Shown: one piece after another, positions 53,828 to 61,903 of the stretch
Layout: each line of letters starts with the position of its first letter
How positions within the stretch are numbered: position 1 is the stretch's first letter
Source: Paratractidigestivibacter sp003150175
Lineage (GTDB): Bacteria > Actinomycetota > Coriobacteriia > Coriobacteriales > Atopobiaceae
Direction: 5' to 3' (one strand)
Length of the DNA stretch: 64,000 nt
Assembly: GCF_964283195.1 (NCBI RefSeq)
Contig: NZ_CAXYLH010000006.1
Translations under genes and position numbers: made by a program
Notes under the pieces: model-generated
Seen by the model: only the letters and a program-made list of their open reading frames with translations
Database searches by the model: none
Told to the model about the DNA's origin: nothing

Positions 53828-55027
53828 CTAAACGAACATCTTGTCTAAAAGCGATTTCTTCGTATTCTTCAGTAAATCCAACTTACGCTGATGAAGGGTG
53901 ATGAGGTCGTCAAGCTGTTTGAAAAAACGGCCAATGGCCTCTTGCTCGTAAAGAGCTGGAACCAAAATAGATTCGCGCATCAAGTCAGCCGGCACAAGCT
54001 CGTTCATCATCGTGCCGCTTTTCGTGGCATTGACAAGTACTGGACGCATCATCGATTCGCGCGGAATGTAGTGTTTCCAAAAGCTGTATCGCTGTTCGAC
54101 AATTGGCCTCAGGCAAGAAAACCTTGGCGACATAAGCCCGTCACCTGCATCGTTGAGAACGAAGCGACCGTAAGCATGCTCTTTGTTAGTATGCCCCTCA
54201 AATGCAATGTCTCCCACGCGAACGACCTTGTATGTACTCAAGGAGTTATCTGCAGCTCCGTTACCTCCGTTGTACGTCATGGTGGCAACTGAAAGGGTCT
54301 TGTCGTAGCCGAACTCACAGCCCTCATTACGCTCGTTGTTGATGACATACAGCTCCGAGAACTTACGCTGTTCCCAAGGGTCAGTAAAACCCTCGAAGCG
54401 GATTTCGGGCTCGGTCTCGCCGGGTTTCGGAAACATCTTGTCGAGCATCGATTTCTTCACCGTGCACAGCTTGTCGTACTTACGCTGATGAAGGGTGATG
54501 AGGTCGTCAAGCTGTTTGAAAAAACGGCCAATGGCCTCTTGCTCGTAAAGAGCTGGAACCAAAATAGATTCGCGCATCAAGTCAGCCGGCACAAGCTCGT
54601 TCATCATCGTGCCGCTTTTCGTGGCATTGACAAGTACTGGACGCATCATCGATTCGCGCGGAATGTAGTGTTTCCAAAAGCTGTATCGCTGTTCGACAAT
54701 TGGCCTCAGGCAAGAAAACCTTGGCGACATAAGCCCGTTACCTGCATCGTTGAGAACGAAGCGACCGTAAGCATGCTCTTTGTTAGTATGCCCCTCAAAT
54801 GCAATGTCTCCCACGCGAACGACCTTGTATGTACTCAAGGAGTTATCTGCAGCTCCGTTACCTCCGTTGTACGTCATGGTGGCAACTGAAAGGGTCTTGT
54901 CGTAGCCGAACTCACAGCCCTCATTACGCTCGTTGTTGATGACATACAGCTCCGAGAACTTACGCTGTTCCCAAGGGTCAGTGAAACCCTCGAAGCGGAT
55001 TTCTGGGGTATTCTGTTTCTCGGCCAT
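53828..55027 (-). CDS. hsdS: Type I restriction specificity subunit with two identical recognition domains
   Basis: This 399-residue HsdS follows hsdM by one base. Residues about 10-195 and 209-395 are two target-recognition domains with the same amino-acid sequence except one Gly/Asp difference. Each is flanked by PEIRFEGFTDPWEQRKFSEL and FFKQLDDLITLHQRK conserved regions. Normal HsdS proteins have two different domains reading two different half-sites. Identical domains should give an inverted (palindromic) split site. The likely cause is unequal recombination between cassettes. A duplicated assembly artefact must also be considered. Confidence 0.88.
   Translation of the reverse strand: MAEKQNTPEIRFEGFTDPWEQRKFSELYVINNERNEGCEFGYDKTLSVATMTYNGGNGAADNSLSTYKVVRVGDIAFEGHTNKEHAYGRFVLNDAGNGLMSPRFSCLRPIVEQRYSFWKHYIPRESMMRPVLVNATKSGTMMNELVPADLMRESILVPALYEQEAIGRFFKQLDDLITLHQRKYDKLCTVKKSMLDKMFPKPGETEPEIRFEGFTDPWEQRKFSELYVINNERNEGCEFGYDKTLSVATMTYNGGNGAADNSLSTYKVVRVGDIAFEGHTNKEHAYGRFVLNDAGDGLMSPRFSCLRPIVEQRYSFWKHYIPRESMMRPVLVNATKSGTMMNELVPADLMRESILVPALYEQEAIGRFFKQLDDLITLHQRKLDLLKNTKKSLLDKMFV
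53881..54406. repeat. 526-bp direct repeat, copy 1 (cassette 4)
   Basis: Repeated at 54478-55003 with a 597-bp offset. Differences seen by eye: C/T at 54142 versus 54739 (Gly/Asp) and A/G at 54386 versus 54983. Confidence 0.9.
54478..55003. repeat. 526-bp direct repeat, copy 2 (cassette 5)
   Basis: Second copy of the target-recognition domain in the same gene and orientation. Its ends coincide with the shared LITLHQRK and WEQRK segments used by all five cassettes. Confidence 0.9.
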
Positions 55028-55028
55028 G

Positions 55029-57591
55029 CTACTCACCGCCCAACAGCTTGCGCAGCTCAGCGATGCCCGCCATGTCGTACTCGTTGCCCGTGAGCTGTCC
55101 CAGCATGTCTGCCAACTGGCTTTCTGCATCATCTATCTGGTTGCACACGTCCGAGTAGGTTGTCGCGTATTTGGTATTGAGCGCAGCTACATTCGCGATA
55201 AAGTCACTCACAACAGTTTCGGGAAGGGCCATAAGCTCGGCCTGAAGCGGCTCTATCCACTTGGCGGCCAGCAAATCGTCGCACTGGGCGTCGGTCAGGC
55301 CCTCGACGACCTCCTTGGTCGTCTCCTCAAGAGCCGCTCTTGCTTCCTTGTTCGCCTTCTTGAGGTTTTTCTCCTCATCGAGCAGCGCCTGCGCACGAAC
55401 CAGACCTTGCTCGAAATCGTTTTCAGGGTGCTTTCCGATAGTCTTCACAGCCTTCTTGAGCTCAGCCGCCACAAACGAACCCTCGTCGTTGACAGCAGCG
55501 GAAGACCCCTTATCCTCCTCGTCGAAGCTCTCGAGGATCTCGTCTATTTCCTGCGATATTTCTCCTAGGCGGGAATCACGGGAAGTGATCTCCTTGACGT
55601 CTTCGGCAAGCAGGCGCTCTTGCACAAGCGCAAACGGCAGGATGCGGCCAGCCCAGCCGTCCTGAACCTCGACGTCTTTGCCGTTCTTCTTCTTGACAAC
55701 CATGTTCGGGTCCACCTTGCGCACGGCAGTTTTCCCCTCGGTCTGGATAATCTCCAAATCGCCGGAGATTCCCGCCCAGGCGTCGTCGAGCGCTTGGTAG
55801 GCGTCGTAGCCGTCGACCAGGGCTATGCCCGCCAGCGCGTCTTTCAAAAGCGCCGCAATGGCCTCTTCCTCTGCCACGGTGTCGACTTCATCGGCACCGT
55901 CTACCAAACGGCTTCGCAGCGCGGCCGGTAAATGGCTTATCGCATCACGATAGCCGCCCAGGAAGGCGCGGACTTCGGTGTTTTCCTTCGCCGTTTGCGC
56001 AACGTCATCGGTCGCGGGCGCAAGACACGACCCACCGGCGTCACGGTAGAGTTGCCCCTTGAGGCTCGGCCATACCTTCCAGTAGCGCTCGAGCGCGTCG
56101 ACCTCAACCTTCGGCACGCCGCCGAACATGGTGGCGTACACGTCCCAGCTCTCGGCAGCAGCGCTCGAGTCCACATAGCGCGGGATGTTGAGGTTATAGT
56201 CGTTGGCGCGGATCTCGTCGATGGGAACCAGGCGACTGAACTTGTCGACGGTCGCGCTCGTTGTCACGACGTCGACGATGCGCTTGATGTCGCTTGCTCG
56301 CAGCTTGTTGTTCTTGCCCTCTTTCACGAAGTGCTTGGAGGCGTCCACCACCAAAACGTCGCTCGTCTCGCGCTGCTTGCGCAGCACCATGACGATGGTG
56401 GGGATGCCGGTGCCGAAGAAGATGTTGGCAGGAAGCCCGATGATTGCTTGAATATGGCGGTTCTCCACCAGGTTCTTGCGAATGGCGCCTTCCTCGCCGC
56501 CGCGGAACAGCACGCCGTGGGGCAGAACGATGCACATGATGCCGTCGGGGCGCAAATGGTACAAATCATGCAAAAGGAAGGCGTAGTCGGCCTTGGACTT
56601 GGGCGCCACGCCGAACTTGAAGCGAGGGTCGAGCTCCTTGTCCCCTGGGTCCCAGTTCTGAGAATATGGCGGGTTCGAAACCACGGCATCGACGAACAGC
56701 GGATCGTAGGTCTCGTCCTTGTTCTCCACGGTATCGAACCACGGCCAGTCGTCCTCGAGCGTGTCGCCGTTTCTAGGCCACGATGTTGTCGGGAAGGATG
56801 CCGCGCATCACCAGGTTCATGCGCGTGAGGTTGTAGGTGTTCTCCTTGAGCTCCTGAGCGTAGTACTTGATGGAGTCCGGGTCGCCGTTGCGGCGCGCCA
56901 CGGCCTTGCCGATGTTGATGAGCAGCGACCCCGATCCGCTGGTGGGGTCGTAGATGGTGATGTTCTTGCGTCCGGCCAGGTGCCACGAGATTATCTCGCT
57001 CATGAGCATGGACACCTCGTGCGGCGTGTAGAACTCGCCGGCTTTCTTGCCGGCGTTGGCGGCGAAGTTGCTGATGAGGTACTCGTAGATGAAGCCCAGC
57101 ACGTCGTAGTCGGCTCGGCCGTCCATCGGGATGTCCTTGATGAGGTAGATGAGGTCGCGAGCGGCCTTGGACTGGCTGCGTGCATCGGTACCCAGCTTGG
57201 AGAGGCCAGTCTGCAGCGTGTCGAAAATGCCGTCGAAGACGCGCTTGCGTGCAGGATCGATATTGCGGCTGAAGGCGGAAAGCGCGTCGCGCACGTTCGA
57301 TATCTCGAAGTCGCCGCCCTTGGCGACCCAGGTGGAGAAGAGGTTGTCGTAGGCGATGAAGTAGCCGCACTCGCCCTTGACGAACTCGACCGTCTCCTCG
57401 TCGTCTTCCACCAGGTTGGGCAGGTCCTCCTCGGCGAAGTCGCGCGCCTTCAGGCGGGCAACCTCGGTCTCGGACAGGAACTTGTAGAAGATGAATCCTA
57501 GAATGTAGTCCTTGTACTCGTTGGCCTCGATCTTGGATCGCATCTTGTTGGCGGATTCCCAAATCTTGGAGGCCAGCTGCTGCTTGTTCAT
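55029..57591 (-). pseudogene. hsdM: Type I methyltransferase subunit with a one-base frameshift
   Basis: Residues 1-272 (57591-56773) hold the N-terminal helical domain (MNKQQLASKIWESANKMRSK), GEFYTPHEVSMLM and the SAM motif DPTSGSGSLLI, ending NIVA-stop. The rest (frame of 56729-55029) holds the catalytic NPPYSQNWDP motif and the long C-terminal helical domain. Removing one base at about 56775 joins the parts as NIVA-RNGDTLEDDWPWFDTVENK, the normal HsdM sequence. As read, motif I and motif IV are on separate products, so methylation should fail. There is no homopolymer at the site. Sequencing error is possible; no slippery site suggests programmed frameshifting. Confidence 0.85.
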
Positions 57592-58425
57592 CTAGTTTTC
57601 CTCACTTCTATAGACTTGGTTGAGTGTTTCTCCGTCGTCGCTTACCCATTCGGTCCAGCCGTTCTGACTGCCGCCGAGCACGAACACCGCCGCGGCGCTG
57701 GGCGTCGGGAACTCGAGGTCCTCGGCGAGTTCTGCGATGCCGCCCGAATCGCCGAAGATTTCCCTGCGCACGGCCGCGACGCTCGCGTTTTTCAGCACGG
57801 GCCTCGAGAGGTTAACTTTCGAGCCGGCGAGCACAGTGAAGTGCCCGGTGGCCTTGTCGTAGCGCCCAGCCCCGCGTATGCCGTTCTTCTTTGTGTGGAA
57901 GACCGCCGGCGCGCCCGCCGGACCTTGGTCGACTCTGTCGAGGTCGTACCCCAGAGCTGACATCCTGAAGAGGATCCTCTCGTGCAGGCGTTCGACGGCC
58001 TCTTTCTTGTACGGGTCGACGTAGGGCTTGGGTGTCGCCGAGTTGTCGGTCTCGTACGAGCCGTGGGTACGCACGTAGTCGATGGCCTTCGCCTCGAGAA
58101 CGTCCAGTGCGTCCCTGCTGATGTTCTGGTCGTCGTCGAGGAACATAACGGCCTTGTTCCAGAACTCCTTCTTTGCCTTGTGCGCGTCGAGCCGGGCGAT
58201 GCCCTGGGTCGTCTGCCCCGCGTAGACGCGGCTCACGTTGCCGTGGTCCTCATCGAGCAGGTAGTAGACGCCGCGCTGCGGGATGTTCGGCAGTGACTTC
58301 GCCTCGGCGAGGTCTTCCCTCGGAACGACGACGGTCACAAGCGACTCGCCGTCGATGCGGCAGATGCGGATGCGGTCCGGCTGCGCGTCTATGAGCTGGA
58401 CGGTAAGAGTCTTGACCCGGATCAT
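57592..58425 (-). CDS. GIY-YIG nuclease-like protein with DUF4357
   Basis: This 277-residue protein has a GIY-YIG-like domain (GVYYLLDEDHGNVSRVYAGQ, then Glu in DALDVLEAKAIDYV). The C-terminal DUF4357 domain (GAGRYDKATGHFTVLAGSKV, and FPTPSAAAVFVLGGSQNGWT). It sits directly before hsdM (stop and start adjoining) and after a ribbon-helix-helix gene, so it is part of the hsdMS operon. It could nick or bind DNA as an accessory defence activity; the role is unknown. Confidence 0.8.
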   Translation of the reverse strand: MIRVKTLTVQLIDAQPDRIRICRIDGESLVTVVVPREDLAEAKSLPNIPQRGVYYLLDEDHGNVSRVYAGQTTQGIARLDAHKAKKEFWNKAVMFLDDDQNISRDALDVLEAKAIDYVRTHGSYETDNSATPKPYVDPYKKEAVERLHERILFRMSALGYDLDRVDQGPAGAPAVFHTKKNGIRGAGRYDKATGHFTVLAGSKVNLSRPVLKNASVAAVRREIFGDSGGIAELAEDLEFPTPSAAAVFVLGGSQNGWTEWVSDDGETLNQVYRSEEN

Positions 58426-58427
58426 GC

Positions 58428-58640
58428 TCACGCCCCCTTCTTCGCAAGCTCTTCGATCATGCAGGTGCGCACGAAGGCGGAGAAGCTCATGCCGCGAAGG
58501 TTGGCTTCTTCTTTGGCGGCGTCGCGAAGCGTATCGGGGATACGCAGCGTAACGGAGACTTGATCGCCTTCCACCAGATAGCTGCGGATCTCGGTCTCGT
58601 CCGGGTTGCTCTGGATGAGCTCTTTGTAGGTCTTGGGCAT
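58428..58640 (-). CDS. Ribbon-helix-helix (Arc/CopG-type) DNA-binding protein
   Basis: The 70-residue protein has a short N-terminal extension, a beta strand SVTLRIPDTLRDAAK and the two helices (EEANLRGMSFSAFVRTCMIE) of the RHH fold. It starts the operon RHH / GIY-YIG / hsdM / hsdS and is two bases from the next start. It probably represses the operon or acts as an antitoxin-like partner. A perfect TATAAT stands at 58687-58692. Confidence 0.78.
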   Translation of the reverse strand: MPKTYKELIQSNPDETEIRSYLVEGDQVSVTLRIPDTLRDAAKEEANLRGMSFSAFVRTCMIEELAKKGA

Positions 58641-58686
58641 TATTGGCTTCCATCGCTCGAAATGCAATACAAATGCGTCCAGATGG

Positions 58687-58692
58687 ATTATA
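58687..58692 (-). promoter_or_regulatory. -10 element of the RHH-hsdMS operon
   Basis: TATAAT on the minus strand, 46 bases before the RHH start. The -35 is not clear. Confidence 0.5.
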
Positions 58693-58914
58693 GCGTAGGG
58701 CCTCGACCCCAATACGGGGAGTACGCCACCGAGGCCCACCGGCACGCTTTAGGGGACAGGCAGCGAAGCGCTCCCTCCCCGCTACGCGGCATCAAAATAG
58801 CAGCCGCCAAACCCGACGGCTGCTTCGCAGGCTCACCGCCCGCCGTGATTCGGTTCAGCGCGGCTCGCACGCCGCCAGCGGCGGAAAAGCGTGCCTCTCC
58901 CCCGCCCTTCTTGC

Positions 58915-59395
58915 CTACTTGCCCTCGCTCGCGAGGAACTCCTCGAGGCGGGCGTTGAACTTCTCGGGATACTCGTAGGCCGTGAGGTGGCCGCCCATCA
59001 CGTAGGTCGGGGTCTCCGGGAACTGCTCGTGGCAGAACGGCTCGGCCACGTCGGCCCAGTGCTCGGCGATGTACATGAGGGTGGGCACGGTCTTCGCGGC
59101 GGTCTTAGCCACGTCCAGGTAGTTGCTAAAGATCGCGTCGCAGAACAGCTGGCGCGCGATCCAGTACGGCGTGCGGCGACTCATGTCCATGAGGTACTCG
59201 TACTCGTCGGCGGAAAGCTCGCGCTGCATCATCACCTGCGTGAGGTACTCGTCCCAGAACGCCTCGGCGCTCTGCGGGTGCGTGAGCACGCGCGTGGCCA
59301 CCTCCGAAAGCTCGGTCGGCGTGCCCTCGGTCCACCACGCCGGGTCCTCCGAGAGCGGCAGCGGGCGGATGGCGGGCGCCCTTCTTGCCCGTGCC
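58915..59395 (-). pseudogene. 5'-truncated alpha/beta-hydrolase remnant
   Basis: The frame IRPLPLSEDPAWWTEGTP .. YVMGGHLTAYEYPEKFNARL .. FLASEGK reads like the last 150 residues of an alpha/beta hydrolase, with the catalytic His in GGHLTAYEYP. The nucleophile elbow (GxSxG) and the N-terminal half are absent. Upstream the frame runs into Arg/Ala low-complexity sequence made of the AAGAAGGGC repeat motif (59383-59405). The remaining frame is open, so decay is mainly truncation. An ATG at 59301 could start a 128-residue fragment. Confidence 0.55.
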
Positions 59396-59427
59396 CTTCT
59401 TTCCGCGCGCGCACGCGTCCGCGCCGG

Positions 59428-59778
59428 CTAGGCCTCCTGGCAGTTGCCGATGGCCGCCAGCGTGCTCTCCGCGTACCTGCGGTACATTCCCGCGCGCTCG
59501 TTCGAGAAGTCGCGCTCCGCGATGGCGCTGTCTCGCCAGGCGCAAAGGTCGCTGATCTCGTCCTGCAGGCGATCGATGAGCGTCTGCACGGCGGGCACGG
59601 CATCGGCGACCGCCGGCGCACCCTGCCCGCAGCGGACCTTGCGCAGCTGGTCGTTGCGGTCGGCGATGTCGGCGTCGTAGCCGCAGATCTGCTCGCTGTG
59701 CAGGCTCGCGTTGTTCTGCCAGAACGCGACCTGGTTGTTGTAGTAGCTGAGATTGCTCTTCAGTGAGCTCAAGCCCAT
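59428..59778 (-). CDS. Small helical protein, DUF5082-like (possible type VII secretion accessory)
   Basis: The 116-residue protein is all-helical: GLSSLKSNLSYYNNQVAFWQ, an IADRNDQLRKV turn, then QTLIDRLQDEISDLCAWRDS and a final helix. The length and helix-turn-helix-hairpin pattern recall DUF5082/YwqH-type proteins that accompany LXG toxins. No LXG or Ess gene is adjacent, so this is weak. AGAGGATC precedes the ATG. Confidence 0.55.
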   Translation of the reverse strand: MGLSSLKSNLSYYNNQVAFWQNNASLHSEQICGYDADIADRNDQLRKVRCGQGAPAVADAVPAVQTLIDRLQDEISDLCAWRDSAIAERDFSNERAGMYRRYAESTLAAIGNCQEA

Positions 59779-60039
59779 GGTGATCCTCTTTTCTGCGCGG
59801 CACCGCATGCGCGCGCCTCGATTGCACCTACAATACGGGCCGCGCGTACGCGCGCTGTTAGCCGCGTGGCATGGGCATGAAATGGCAGGTCACGGCTTTG
59901 TGCGGGCAGGCCCTTCTTGCCGCTTGGCGCCCCCGCTCCCCCGCATGGCGCACCTTTTATGAAATATATTGTTTTCTCGGCTCATTTGATGCGATACTTT
60001 GACTGCCGAAAAGGCGAGATGCCTTGTAGGTGTCAGATT
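59779..60039. other. Gene-free stretch upstream of the DUF3800 gene
   Basis: The 5' half is GC-rich and carries the CCCTTCTTGCC motif at 59911. From 59955 it becomes A/T-rich (TTTTATGAAATATATTG) and may hold a promoter for the gene at 60089. No protein-coding frame is supported. Confidence 0.45.
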
Positions 60040-60064
60040 GGCGAGGTTCGTACCTCGCCTTTTT
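60040..60064 (+). terminator. Terminator or attenuator in the leader of the DUF3800 gene
   Basis: GGCGAGGT-tcgt-ACCTCGCC followed by TTTTTC, a compact intrinsic terminator 25 bases before the GTG start. With no gene upstream it may act as an attenuator. AAGGCGAGATGCCTT (60010-60024) could pair alternatively. Confidence 0.6.
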
Positions 60065-60088
60065 CATATCGACTCTTCGGGGGATGGT

Positions 60089-60772
60089 GTGGCAAACCGC
60101 TTGAACCTGCATATCGATGAATCGGGCAACCAGGACCTCTCGGAAGGTCGCTACATCGTCGCGGTTGTTCTTCATGACCACTCTGAAGATATATCGACGC
60201 CCCTAGGGCGCTACGAAGGCCGTCTGGCTGCCGCCGGCCTTCCCGACGTGCCATTTCATGGGAAAGACCTATTGCACGGAAACGAAGACTACCGCGCCGT
60301 GTCCCCCGGTGATAGGAAGCGGCTGCTCACCCAGTTCGCGCGGTTGGTCCGCGAGCTGCCCATCTCCTTCTTCGTTTTGCGATATGACTCCACCAGTGTC
60401 CATAATAGGGACGAGCTCGAGGCCAGGATCAGACGCGACCTCGCGTCACTCATCTATGAACACCTTGACTTCTTTCAGGAGTTCGCCGCCGTTGCCGTCT
60501 ACTACGACAACGGTCAGGGCGCGGTGAGCGTAGCCCTCCACGACGCTCTCGACTTTGTCTTGGCCAAAAACGTCGCAGATTACCGCAATGCCGACCCAGG
60601 GGCTCGACGTCTACTCCAAGTAGCGGATTACATCTGCACGATCGCTCGAGTCTCCGATGACTATGACGCAGGCAAGCCATCAAAGACGCATGAGCGATTC
60701 TTTGGCAACAGGCGTAGTTTCATGCAATCGTTCAAGAAACAGCTCGATCGCAAGATATTTTGCAAACAATGA
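60089..60772 (+). CDS. DUF3800 domain protein
   Basis: This 227-residue protein opens LNLHIDESGNQDL, the YxDESG motif of DUF3800, has FHGKDLLHGNEDYRAV and ends with LLQVADYICTIAR and a Lys-rich tail. The acidic residues resemble an RNase H-like nuclease core; the family is common near defence genes. A GTG start at 60089 is used because GGGGGAT lies ahead and the motif would otherwise be too deep. A weak 10-bp hairpin (60777-60797) follows. Confidence 0.8.
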   Translation: MANRLNLHIDESGNQDLSEGRYIVAVVLHDHSEDISTPLGRYEGRLAAAGLPDVPFHGKDLLHGNEDYRAVSPGDRKRLLTQFARLVRELPISFFVLRYDSTSVHNRDELEARIRRDLASLIYEHLDFFQEFAAVAVYYDNGQGAVSVALHDALDFVLAKNVADYRNADPGARRLLQVADYICTIARVSDDYDAGKPSKTHERFFGNRRSFMQSFKKQLDRKIFCKQ

Positions 60773-60935
60773 GAGCGCATAGACAGACTGTCTATGCCAC
60801 TTTCCCGCCTTCCGAATAACCGCCCCCGGCCGCGCGTTGACGCCCTGTCACGCATCGGTCGCGCCCGAACGCCAAACGCCACAAGATGTGCGCTAATCTA
60901 AGTCGTTCTTGCAGCACCGGATAGAGGGGGTCCCA

Positions 60936-61367
60936 ATGAAGAAGCTGCTCAGGGAGTTCCAGGAGTTCATCAACCGCGGCAACGTCATGGACATGGCCAT
61001 CGGCGTCATCATCGGCGGCGCGTTCACCGCGATCGTCACGTCCCTCACGGATAACATCATCAACCCGCTGATCAAGGCCATCTGCGGCGGCAACGTGGGC
61101 GAGGTCTCCGGCCTCGTCGTCCCCGGCACCGAGATCGACTTCGGCGCGTTCATCAGCGCCGTCATCAACTTCCTCATCGTGGCCGCCATCGTGTTCGCCA
61201 TGGTCAAGGCACTGAACAAGGCCCAGGACCTCGGCAACAAGCTCACCCACAAGCAGCCCGAGGAGGAGCCGGCGCCCGCGCCCGTCTGCCCGTTCTGCCT
61301 CGAGGAGGTCAACCCCGGCGCGACCAAGTGCTGCCACTGCGGCAGCGAGCTGCCCAAGTCCGAGTAG
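60936..61367 (+). CDS. mscL: Large-conductance mechanosensitive channel with C-terminal zinc ribbon
   Basis: The 143-residue protein has the MscL N-terminal helix (LLREFQEFINRGNVMDMAIG), membrane helix 1 to about residue 45, a periplasmic loop and helix 2 (72-95). After an acidic linker it carries four to five Cys (118, 121, 132, 133, 135) forming CPFC .. CCHC, a zinc ribbon not found in classic MscL. The channel opens under membrane tension to release solutes. The start at 60936 follows AGAGGGGG. Confidence 0.9.
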   Translation: MKKLLREFQEFINRGNVMDMAIGVIIGGAFTAIVTSLTDNIINPLIKAICGGNVGEVSGLVVPGTEIDFGAFISAVINFLIVAAIVFAMVKALNKAQDLGNKLTHKQPEEEPAPAPVCPFCLEEVNPGATKCCHCGSELPKSE

Positions 61368-61405
61368 CTCCGCGAGCTGCGAGCTCGCGATCGCCCGAGC
61401 ATGCG

Positions 61406-61444
61406 CGGCGTCCCGTCCTTACGCGAGGCGGGGCGCCGTTTTTT
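61406..61444 (+). terminator. Intrinsic terminator of mscL
   Basis: CGGCGTCCCG / CGGGGCGCCG stem followed by TTTTTT. Confidence 0.85.
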
Positions 61445-61499
61445 GTGGCGGCGACGGGCGTGGGCGTGGCGGTGCGCCCGTGGGCGACGACGCACGCGG

Positions 61500-61603
61500 C
61501 GCACTTCTTTCCACGCGACAAAGCGTGCAGCCAGCGACACAACCGCGCCTTCCGGCGGGCAGATCCATCGCTCGATGCACGCTTTGCTGGCAAGAAGCGC
61601 CCC
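61500..61603. repeat. ~105-bp palindromic repeat, copy 1
   Basis: Outer CGCACTTCTTT / GGCAAGAAGCGC, inner ACAAAGCGTGCA / TGCACGCTTTG arms around a centre with GACACAA and TCCGGCGGGCAGATCC. Two more copies follow at 61658-61782 and 63020-63140. Confidence 0.8.
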
Positions 61604-61657
61604 CACCAGTCGGCGCTACCGCCGCAAGCGACGCCGTTCGCCGAACTTCTTGCCAGT

Positions 61658-61782
61658 CGCACTTCTTTGCGGATCCGCGCGAAGCAGCGCGTCGACGCGA
61701 CAAAGCGTGCATCCTGCGACACAATCGCGCCCTCAGGCGCCGAAAACCGTCGCTCGATGCACGCCTTGCCGAAAAGAAGCAC
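61658..61782. repeat. ~125-bp palindromic repeat, copy 2
   Basis: Same arms (GACAAAGCGTGCA / TGCACGCCTTGC) with an extra GCGGATCCGCG palindrome inserted on the left. The centre reads CAGGCGCCGA in place of CCGGCGGGCA. Together with copy 1 it fills most of the 61368-61903 gap. Confidence 0.8.
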
Positions 61783-61903
61783 CCGCCGCCCGAGCTTCCC
61801 CGCCCGCGCCGCCCGCCGAATCTCGCAAAAAGCGCACCACCGGCGCCGCCGCATGCGTCACAATACGGCAACTCCACCGACGACCCGGCAGCGAGGTGAT
61901 GCC

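Noticed and set aside
56773..56775. Programmed frameshifting in hsdM
   Set aside because: No slippery heptamer, downstream pseudoknot or internal Shine-Dalgarno is evident at the site; a simple indel is preferred.
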